Below, piece after piece: positions 18,101-24,515 of a stretch of DNA of 58,678 nucleotides (positions are counted from its first letter, which is position 1; every line of letters starts with the position of its first letter). The notes beneath the pieces are model-generated. The model did not search any database. It was not told the origin of the DNA and worked only from the letters and a program-made list of their open reading frames with translations. The stretch lies in contig DATJQI010000039.1 of NCBI GenBank assembly GCA_035505915.1, positions 1 through 58,678 of the forward strand, read 5' to 3'. This stretch comes from 40CM-2-70-7 sp035505915. GTDB taxonomy: Bacteria > Gemmatimonadota > Gemmatimonadetes > Gemmatimonadales > GWC2-71-9. Made by a program: the position numbers and the translations under genes.

Positions 18101-18372
18101 TGCTCGGTGTGCTGCCGGTCGGATTCCCGCCGCTCGAGGGCGCGTTCTTCTACGACGCGGGCGTCGCGTTCAACAACATCCAGCAGCTGCACTGGACCCG
18201 CACGGCGAGCGAGAGCCCGGATGATTACCGGATCCCGCTCCGGAGCTACGGCTTCGGCATCCGCGCGAACATGTTCGGCATCGTCGTCCTCCGCCTCGAT
18301 TACACGAAGCCGTTGAACCGGCCGGAGAACCCCCGGGCGTACTGGACGCTGTCTCTGGGCCCGACCTTCTAA
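15142..18372 (+). CDS. Zinc metalloprotease / TolB-like propeller / outer-membrane barrel protein
   Basis: A 1076-residue protein with a signal peptide (1-29, cleavage after ASAQ). The N-terminal domain is a gluzincin protease: HEMTH at 144-148 gives two His zinc ligands and the catalytic Glu, and WFMEGMAEY at 175-183 supplies the third ligand, probably Glu178. Residues about 300-640 contain PD40/TolB-type propeller repeats, each with a 'SPDGK' or 'SWSPDG' turn. From about 690 to the end the sequence is barrel-like, with aromatic alternating strands and a terminal Phe, similar to a BamA/surface-antigen barrel. ATG 15142 gives a clean signal peptide. This looks like a self-anchored surface or periplasmic protease; the substrate is unknown. 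It is followed by a strong hairpin. Confidence 0.8.
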   Translation: MTVKNTVRYAARILPLVAALAALPGTASAQEFGQNKVQYRTFDWQIIQTEHFDVYFYPVEREAALDVARIAERSYARLSRILHHNFSERKPILLYASYSEFQETNALGGESPGEGTEGVTEFYKHRMVIPFTGSYEAMYHVIQHEMTHQFQYDVYSHGHPGAGIQTMIAVNPPGWFMEGMAEYLSLGPMDPATTMALRDAALQGHLPTIEQMTYDPNIFPYFYGHALFAYIGQRWGDEVIGEILQASAAVGIENAFKRGLGISLDELSKDWRDAVQATFLPQISDHYPARRIAEPLLTEKRSDGTLHLAPALSPDGKLIAYFGEGNDFFIDLYLADAETGHTIRRLVKSTTSSNYESLRFVYSSGTFSPDGRYFAIAVKHNDRDDLVLFDVKRDREAARLRIPLNGINNPSWSPDGTQLVFTGYDGGLADLYIINRDGSDLRRLTNDKYADLLPSWSPDGKTIAFATDRGPGTDFATLAKGNLRIALYHLESGQIEVLNHMDYGKNVDPVWSPDGRSLAFTSDRTGISNVFLYDLADRQVYQLTDVFTGVTGITPISPALSWAKETDRLAFAYYDDGSWDVYAIDNPRSLRGQPYQDHPVPQVVYAQTRPRYELATNPHDSTILGLTPSTGDTTAPSSSIYRAPSGIRASGAQPAETTHVSAPVSIKDLLDSTNFALPDTAEFTIKPYTVRFTPDYVARPTIGYERDNFGRGFFGGTAISLSDMLGDRTMVFSGAVNGRLAEAEVLAAYINQVHRTNWAVGFTQEPYYFYEPSTIAQDSLGNLALQSNIRRFVIRDAFVQAAYPFSQFTRAELSMHGVAISDATLQVSDYYDQFGNFYGETTNTLGGVTTGYVQPSAALVHDNTLYGWVGPFSGSRWRVEVAPAIGSWQFTAGTADYRRYFFLRPFTIALRGLYFGRIGRDGDRFPIFLGSTELIRGYTAGSFQSNECVAAVTAASQTGCAELDQLIGSNVGVGNIEIRFPLTRALVLGVLPVGFPPLEGAFFYDAGVAFNNIQQLHWTRTASESPDDYRIPLRSYGFGIRANMFGIVVLRLDYTKPLNRPENPRAYWTLSLGPTF

Positions 18373-18397
18373 CTCCGTCTGGCTGAACCACTTGCCC

Positions 18398-18437
18398 TGG
18401 CCTCGCCGACTTCCTATTTTGTCGGCGAGGCCATTTG
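18398..18437 (+). terminator. Strong terminator-like hairpin overlapping the next start codon
   Basis: A perfect 13-bp stem: TGGCCTCGCCGAC (18398-18410) pairs with GTCGGCGAGGCCA (18421-18433) around a 10-nt loop, then TTTGTT. It lies 25 nt after the protease stop and looks like an intrinsic terminator. The T-run contains the TTG start of the next gene, and the only ribosome-site-like sequence for that gene (GAGG) is buried in the 3' arm. Confidence 0.7.
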
Positions 18438-19868
18438 TTCACCCGCCCCGCGTGTCTCCTTCTGGCAGGCGTGGTGTTGGGGGGTTGCCACTCCCGGACA
18501 CCGGCAGTCGCTTCCTCGCAAGTCAAGCAAAAACAACAGGTTAAGTCACAACCGGCCGCTGCCCCAGCCGCCCCGTCACCCCGCACGGAGGGCCGGTCCG
18601 CCGCCGTGATCATCCGGCTGGCGGCCAAGGGAGGAGCGCCCAGGCTCTACCGCCTCCCCGCGCTGACCGAGCTCACGGGCGCCCTGCGGGGCCGGCTGCC
18701 GGCGATCGACCGGATCATCGGGGCCGACGACGCGGAGGGACTGCTCTTCGTACGCACCGCGAAGGGTGAGGTGCTGGCGTACGACCTGCAGAGCGGACGG
18801 TCCGATACGGTCGCGACGGGCGTCACCCTCGCCACCCTCGGACCGGACGGCACGCTCTTCACCGTCGACGCGAAGCGGCACGTGGTGAGCTACTCGCGGC
18901 GCTCCCGCTCGGTGTGGCCGCAGACCCTCGCGGCCGTGCCGCAGGCGATGTTCGGCGGCGCGGACCAGCGGCTCATCGCCGTGACGGCCCAGGCGTCACC
19001 GAAGCTCGTGTCCGAGGCCGCGGACCAGCCCGCCGTCATCCGGGCCTTCCCGGGCACGGGCGTGGTGGACGTCGCCCGCTGGGGCGACGAGGTCGCGTCG
19101 GCCACCGACTCGGGCGTCTTGCTGATCGAGCCGCTGGGGCGCCGCGCCCCGGGCTTCGTGCCGCTCACCGACCATCCCACCGGCGTCACGTTTTCTCCCG
19201 CCGGCCATCGCCTGTACGTCACGCGGAAGACCGGACTCGGTCTCGCGGTGGTGGACCGCTTCGCCCGCGAGGAAATGGACGGCATCGCGCTCCCCGGAAC
19301 GGCTCGCGCGATCCGCCTCGATCCGCTGGGGCGGTGGCTCCTGGCCCGCGCCGGCACGGGGGACTCGATCTGGGTCGTCGACCTGCCCCCCAAGACCTTC
19401 ACGGGTTCGGTGGCCTCGGCCTGGGGCGACGATCTGCCGCTCGTCGCGCTCGACGGCACGCTCCTGGTGCGGCAGGGCGCCGACGTCGCCGCGTACCGTC
19501 CCGACTCGGTGCGCGAGGAAGGCCGGATCCCGGGCGGCGCCGCGGATCTGTGGCTCGCGACCGGATGGATCCCCTCCGGGTCGTCGCGCAGCGCCGCGCT
19601 CGCGGACGCGCCGGGGCCCGCGGCGGCCGCGGGCGACACGACCGCGGGCGCGCTCTACGTCCAGGTCTCCATTTCGCAGAACAAGGAGTGGTCCGAGGGC
19701 ATGGCCCAGCAGCTGACCCGCGCGGGACTCACCGCCAAGGTGCTGCCCCCCACGTCGGGCGACGACGGCTATCGGGTGGTGCTCGGCCCCTTCGCCACGC
19801 GCGAGCAGGCCGAAGACACCGGCCGGAAGCTCGGCCGCCCCTACTGGATCTACCAGCCTTCGCAATGA
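18435..19868 (+). CDS. SPOR-domain lipoprotein with propeller-like middle
   Basis: A 477-residue predicted lipoprotein. A TTG start gives an n-region with Arg, a hydrophobic stretch, and a lipobox LGGC with Cys18. A low-complexity Gln/Lys/Ala/Pro linker runs to about 50. Residues about 58-390 are repeated beta-rich segments of the WD/YVTN propeller style. The last 75 residues form a SPOR domain ('YVQVSISQNKEWSEGMAQQL' through 'YRVVLGPFATREQAEDTGRKL'). SPOR domains bind glycan strands stripped of stem peptides at division sites. No other in-frame start preserves the lipobox. The stop overlaps the next gene by 4 nt (ATGA), pairing two SPOR proteins. Confidence 0.75.
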   Translation: MFTRPACLLLAGVVLGGCHSRTPAVASSQVKQKQQVKSQPAAAPAAPSPRTEGRSAAVIIRLAAKGGAPRLYRLPALTELTGALRGRLPAIDRIIGADDAEGLLFVRTAKGEVLAYDLQSGRSDTVATGVTLATLGPDGTLFTVDAKRHVVSYSRRSRSVWPQTLAAVPQAMFGGADQRLIAVTAQASPKLVSEAADQPAVIRAFPGTGVVDVARWGDEVASATDSGVLLIEPLGRRAPGFVPLTDHPTGVTFSPAGHRLYVTRKTGLGLAVVDRFAREEMDGIALPGTARAIRLDPLGRWLLARAGTGDSIWVVDLPPKTFTGSVASAWGDDLPLVALDGTLLVRQGADVAAYRPDSVREEGRIPGGAADLWLATGWIPSGSSRSAALADAPGPAAAAGDTTAGALYVQVSISQNKEWSEGMAQQLTRAGLTAKVLPPTSGDDGYRVVLGPFATREQAEDTGRKLGRPYWIYQPSQ

Positions 19869-21025
19869 CGCCCCGCCCCGTTCCCCGCGCCGACGCGCTC
19901 CACGTCGTTCCGCCCCTCCTCACCGGGCGGTATCTCGTGGCGCTGGTGCCGGGGCACGACGACCTCGACTGGGCCGGACGCGCCGCCTGGGACATCGCGC
20001 GCGGATGCGCCGTCAGCCGGCGCGTGGCGCTCATCGATCTGCGCCTCGGCGACCCCACTCTGCACCGCGCTCCGGGACTCGCGCCCGCCGAGGGCATCGT
20101 CGACGCCCTGGAATACGACCGGTCGTGGGACCTGGTCGCGCGGGACGTGGACCGGGTGAATTTCATCGGCACCGGCAGCGAGACCGCGGACGCGGGCGCG
20201 CTGCTCGCGCACCCGCGGTGGCGGGCCCTGCACGCCGGATTCAAGTCCGAGGACGCCCTGCTGCTCGTGTTCTGCGACGCGACCGCCCTGCCCCGGCTCG
20301 GCGCCACGCCGGACGCCGTCGTGGCGCTGGGCCACCCGGTCCCCGGCGTCGCGCCGCTCGCCGTGGTGAGCGGCGCCGAGGCCGCGCCCGGAGCGCTCCG
20401 CCGCGTGTCCCTGCCCGCGGCGCCCGCCCCCCGCCGCCGGCGCAGCTGGCGTCCCCTGGTCGCCGGCATCGCGCTCGCCATCCTGGGCGCGCTCGGATGG
20501 ACCATTCTGGGCCGCGGCGCCGAGCGACGCGTGCCGCCGGCGCCGGTCATCGCCCAGCCGCGGGCCGACTCCGTGCCCTGGACCATCCAGCTCGCCGCCT
20601 ACGGCGCCCCGGACAAGGCGGTCGTCGCCGCCGACCACCTGGCGGGAGAAGGAGTCGGCGCCTTCGTGACGCCCCTGTCGCTCGACGCCTCAGGCGCGGT
20701 CTGGTACCGCGTCCTCGCCGGGGCCTACACCACCCGGGAGGGGGCCGCCGCCGCTCGCGCGGATCTCTGGCGCCGCGGGCTCGCGCCCACCGGTCAGGGT
20801 GAGCTCCTGCACGCGCCGTTCTCGCTTCGCCTCGCCGCACCGGTCCCGCCGGCCTCGGCCGACTCCCTCCGCCGCCTCGGCCTGACCGCCGTGCGCTGGG
20901 GCGCGTCGGGCCCGCAGCTGGTGGGCGCGTTCGAAACACCCGAACAGGCCAGCGTCGCGGCCGCCGCCCTGGGCGGCGCCGGCGTCTCGGCCACACTCGT
21001 CACCCGCACGGGGACCACGCCATGA
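19865..21025 (+). CDS. Degenerate MinD/BY-kinase-like domain, membrane helix and SPOR repeats
   Basis: A 386-residue protein. Residues about 20-185 follow the MinD/ParA/BY-kinase fold pattern (VALIDLRLGDPTLH at 54-67, then a 'VNFIGTGSETADAGALLAHPRW' segment), but the Walker A position reads VPGHDDLDWAGRAAW with no Gly-Lys-Ser/Thr, so nucleotide hydrolysis is not expected. An Arg-rich run (RRRR at 190-193) precedes one membrane helix at about 197-216, which fixes the N-terminus inside the cell. Outside are a full SPOR domain (237-322) and a second, shorter SPOR-like repeat (333-381). Its start overlaps the SPOR lipoprotein stop and its stop overlaps the smc start, both by 4 nt. Confidence 0.75.
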   Translation: MTPRPVPRADALHVVPPLLTGRYLVALVPGHDDLDWAGRAAWDIARGCAVSRRVALIDLRLGDPTLHRAPGLAPAEGIVDALEYDRSWDLVARDVDRVNFIGTGSETADAGALLAHPRWRALHAGFKSEDALLLVFCDATALPRLGATPDAVVALGHPVPGVAPLAVVSGAEAAPGALRRVSLPAAPAPRRRRSWRPLVAGIALAILGALGWTILGRGAERRVPPAPVIAQPRADSVPWTIQLAAYGAPDKAVVAADHLAGEGVGAFVTPLSLDASGAVWYRVLAGAYTTREGAAAARADLWRRGLAPTGQGELLHAPFSLRLAAPVPPASADSLRRLGLTAVRWGASGPQLVGAFETPEQASVAAAALGGAGVSATLVTRTGTTP

Positions 21026-24000
21026 GGCTCACGCGGTTGGAGCTGTCCGGGTTCAAGTCCTTCGCCGGCACCGTCGAGCTGCCGTTCGACCTCGGCGTCA
21101 CGGCCATCGTCGGACCCAACGGCTGCGGCAAGTCCAACATCTCGGACGCCGTGCGCTGGGTGCTGGGCGAGCAGTCGCCGCGCCTCCTCCGCGGCGGGAA
21201 GATGGAAGACGTCATCTTCCAGGGCTCCACCGGCCGGCGGCCGGTGAACGTGGTGGAAGTCTCCCTGGTCTTCGACAACTCCGCCGGCGTGCTCCCCATC
21301 GCCTACCAGGAAGTGGTCGTCACGCGGCGCCTCTCCCGCTCGGGCCAGAGCGACTACCTGCTCAACCGCTCGCCGGTCCGGCTCCGCGACATCCAGGACC
21401 TCCTGCGTGGCACGGGGCTCGGCGCCGACGCGGCCGTGGTGATGGAAGCGAAGATGATCGACGCCCTGCTCTCGGAAAAAGCCGAAGAGCGGCGGTCATT
21501 GTTCGAAGAGGCCGCGGGGATCGGGCTCTACCGCGACCGCAAGCGGAGCACCGAGCGGCGGCTGGAGGAGACCGCGGCCGACCTGGCGCGCCTGGAAGAC
21601 CTCATTTCCGAAGTGCAGACCCAGGTGCGCAGCCTCGCCCGGCAGCGCGGCAAGGCGGAGCGCTACGGCAAGATGATCGAAGAGCGCTTCGGCGTGGCCC
21701 TGACCCTGGTCCGCCGCGAGCTCGAGGACCTGGACCTCGCCTTGGGCGCCCTGGGCGTCCGCACCCGGGAGCTCGACGAGAGCCTGCCCGCGGCGCGGCA
21801 GCGGCTGGCCGACGCCGAGCGGGAACGGGAGGCGCGGGTGCAGGCCCGGCATACCGCCGAGGCCGCGCGCACCGAAGTGGAGCGCCGGCTCGCCGACGCG
21901 CGGATCGCGGTGGGCCGCCTGGAAGGGGACCTGAAGCTCGCGGCCGAGCGGCTCGCCAACGCGGCCGAGCGCCGGGCCCGGGCGGGCGAAGAGCGCGCCC
22001 AGGACGAGCAGCGGGCCGCCCAGGCGGAGCGTGAGCGCGACGCGGCGCAGGGGGAGTGCGCGGGCGCCGAAGCCGATCTCGCGGCGGTGCGGGCGGAGCT
22101 CGAGAGCCGCACGGCCCTCGAGGCGGGTGTGCGCGAGCGTCTGGTGCAGGCGCGGGAGACCGTGCGCCTCCACGAGGAGGAGTTGCGGCGGTTGGTGGAG
22201 AGCGCGCACGCCGCCGACGCGGAGCGGACCCTGCTCGACCGGGAGCGGTCGGAGCTGCGGGAACAGGCGGCGCGGGCCGCCGCCGAGCGCGGCACGCGCG
22301 AGCAGGCGTCGGCCGCGGCACAGGCGGCGGCCCAGGCCCAGGCGCAGCGCGCGGCGGCGCAAGCCGAGGCGGCGGTCCGGGCGGTGGAGTCCCTGCAGCT
22401 GGCCCGGCAGCGGGTCTCGAGTCTGCAGGAACAGGAAGTCCGGGCGCGCACGACGCGCCGCCGCGCCGAGGAAGCGCTGGCCCAGCTCACGGCCCGGCGC
22501 GAGGCGCTCGTGGAGCTGGATCGGGAGCGGGTCGGACTTGCGCCGGCGGCGCAGGCGCTCCTCAAGGAACGGGAGCGTTTCGGGGACGCCGTGGTGGGCC
22601 CCCTGTCGGACTTCGTGCGCACCAGCCGGCGCGACGCGGAGCTGGCCGAGCGCCTGCTGGGCGAATGGCTGCACGGCGTGCTGGTGCGCGACGAGTCCGC
22701 CATCGCCGAGATCCAGCGCTGGCACGAGAGCGTCCAGCCGGGCCCCCTCGTGCTCCTGCCCTGCCACCCCGGTCCCCGGCAGGGCGCCGACGGGCATCCG
22801 CTGAACGACGAGCTCCGGGTGGACGGCCCCGCCGTGGCCTGGGTCCGCGCTCTCCTGGCCGGTCACGAGGTGCTCGCCGGCGCGCGTGCGCTGCGGCGCG
22901 CGAACGGCGCCGTCTTCCTCGATACCGCCGGGTCGGCCGGTCCGCTGCAGCGCCGGGCGGAGCTGGAGCAGCTGGAGCAGGAGATCGCCGAGGCGACGGG
23001 GGCGAGCGCCCGCGCCGAATCCGACCTCGACGCCGCGGCACGCGACGTCGCGGCGGCCGAGGCGGCCCTGGCCGAAGCGGGCCAGGCGGCGGAGCACGAG
23101 CGGCATCTGGAGCTCGAGTCGGGTGCCCTGAAGGGCGAGGCCGAGCGTGCCGCCGCCCACGCCCGCCGGGACGCGGGTGAGGCGACGGCGCAGGTGGAGC
23201 GGCTCACCCGCCGCCTGGAGGACGTCGATGCACGGCTGGCCGCCCTCACGGCCGACCTCCAGAGCCGCGAGCTCGAGCGGATGCGGGCCGAGGAGCGCCT
23301 TGGCGCCGAGCGGACGACCCTGGCGGACCTCGAGGCCGAGCAGGAGGCGGCCCGGGAGCAGCGCGTGCACTGGCAGGTGGATGCGGCCCAGGTGGAAGCC
23401 CGGCTGGGGGCGGCGCGGGATCGCGCCGCGCGGGCGGGCCAGGACGCGGAGGCGCTGCGCCGGCACGCCGTGGCGCTGGCCACCGAGATCGCGGCCATCG
23501 ACCGCGATACCGCGACGCTCGCGACGGAGCGGGGCGGCTGGGAAGACGGGCTCCAGGAGCGGCGGATGGCCCTGACCGAGCTCGAAGGCGCGACCGAAGG
23601 AGCGGAGGCGGCGGTGGTCGACGCCGAGGCCGGCGTGGTGGCGGCGGAGGGAGCGCTCAACGACGCCCGCACCGCGCTCGACGCCCTGGGCGACGAGTCC
23701 CACCGGCTCGAGGTGGAGCGCACCGAAGTGGACGGCCGGAAGCGCGGGCTCGCCGAGCGGGTCGAAGTGGAATGGCGGAAGCCGCTCGACCAGCTCCTGG
23801 CGGAGGCCCCGGAGGTGGAGGGCGATCTCGAGTGGCTGCGGTCCGAGAACGAGCGGCTGAAGAGCGCCATCGAGCAGGTGGGGCCGGTCAACGCGCTCGC
23901 GGTCGAAGAGCACGCCGAGGAGGTCAAGCGCCTCGAGTTCCTGATGACACAGCGTGACGACCTGGTGGCGGCCCGGAGCTCGCTGCAGCAGGCGGCGCGC

Positions 24001-24489
24001 GAGATCGACCAGACCGCCAAGACCCTGTTCCTTGAGTCCTTCGGAAAAGTCCGCGAGAACTTCCGCGGCGTATTCCAGACGCTCTTCGGCGGCGGCGAGT
24101 GCGACGTGCGGCTCACGAACGAAGACGAGCCGCTGGACTCCGAGATCGAGATCCACGCCGCGCCGCGCGGGAAGCGGACCCAGCGCATCCATCTGCTGTC
24201 GTCGGGCGAGCGGACCCTGGTCGCGGTGTCCCTCCTGTTCTCGATCTTCCTCACGCGCCCGAGCCCGTTCTGCCTGCTGGACGAGGTGGACGCCCCGCTG
24301 GACGACGCCAACGTGGGCCGCTACGTACGCCTCCTGTCGGAGTTCAAGAGCCAGACCCAGTTCATCGTGATCACCCACAACCCCCGCACCATGCAGGCGG
24401 CCGACGCCGTCTACGGCGTGACCATGCAGGAGCCGGGCGTCTCCACCATCGTGGGGGTCCGGCTGGGGCAGCTCGAGCGCACCGCCTGA
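21022..24489 (+). CDS. smc: Chromosome condensation protein SMC
   Basis: A 1155-residue SMC ATPase that organises and segregates the chromosome. The N-terminal head has Walker A GPNGCGKSN at 31-39 and 'LRGGKMEDVIFQGS'. Coiled coils run from about 165 to 510 and about 655 to 985, and the C-terminal head carries the LSSGERTLVAVSLLF signature and Walker B 'CLLDEVDAPLDD'. The hinge (about 522-655) starts with the usual VVGPLSD but is short, and lacks the Gly-Gly pair normally found near its end (TAGSAGP instead). ATG 21022 overlaps the preceding SPOR gene, so translation is coupled. No scpA or scpB is in the window. Confidence 0.95.
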   Translation: MRLTRLELSGFKSFAGTVELPFDLGVTAIVGPNGCGKSNISDAVRWVLGEQSPRLLRGGKMEDVIFQGSTGRRPVNVVEVSLVFDNSAGVLPIAYQEVVVTRRLSRSGQSDYLLNRSPVRLRDIQDLLRGTGLGADAAVVMEAKMIDALLSEKAEERRSLFEEAAGIGLYRDRKRSTERRLEETAADLARLEDLISEVQTQVRSLARQRGKAERYGKMIEERFGVALTLVRRELEDLDLALGALGVRTRELDESLPAARQRLADAEREREARVQARHTAEAARTEVERRLADARIAVGRLEGDLKLAAERLANAAERRARAGEERAQDEQRAAQAERERDAAQGECAGAEADLAAVRAELESRTALEAGVRERLVQARETVRLHEEELRRLVESAHAADAERTLLDRERSELREQAARAAAERGTREQASAAAQAAAQAQAQRAAAQAEAAVRAVESLQLARQRVSSLQEQEVRARTTRRRAEEALAQLTARREALVELDRERVGLAPAAQALLKERERFGDAVVGPLSDFVRTSRRDAELAERLLGEWLHGVLVRDESAIAEIQRWHESVQPGPLVLLPCHPGPRQGADGHPLNDELRVDGPAVAWVRALLAGHEVLAGARALRRANGAVFLDTAGSAGPLQRRAELEQLEQEIAEATGASARAESDLDAAARDVAAAEAALAEAGQAAEHERHLELESGALKGEAERAAAHARRDAGEATAQVERLTRRLEDVDARLAALTADLQSRELERMRAEERLGAERTTLADLEAEQEAAREQRVHWQVDAAQVEARLGAARDRAARAGQDAEALRRHAVALATEIAAIDRDTATLATERGGWEDGLQERRMALTELEGATEGAEAAVVDAEAGVVAAEGALNDARTALDALGDESHRLEVERTEVDGRKRGLAERVEVEWRKPLDQLLAEAPEVEGDLEWLRSENERLKSAIEQVGPVNALAVEEHAEEVKRLEFLMTQRDDLVAARSSLQQAAREIDQTAKTLFLESFGKVRENFRGVFQTLFGGGECDVRLTNEDEPLDSEIEIHAAPRGKRTQRIHLLSSGERTLVAVSLLFSIFLTRPSPFCLLDEVDAPLDDANVGRYVRLLSEFKSQTQFIVITHNPRTMQAADAVYGVTMQEPGVSTIVGVRLGQLERTA

Positions 24490-24515
24490 TCACCGCCGTT
24501 CCGGGGAGGGCCCGC

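Noticed and set aside
14947..18192. 1081-codon open frame on the minus strand opposite the metalloprotease gene
   Set aside because: It is antisense to a gene with clear catalytic motifs, and its composition (Arg/Gly/Val/His-rich, no domains) is typical of frames opposite GC-rich genes.
21496..24378. 960-codon minus-strand frame opposite smc
   Set aside because: The SMC reading frame is certain; the antisense product is low-complexity with no ribosome site.
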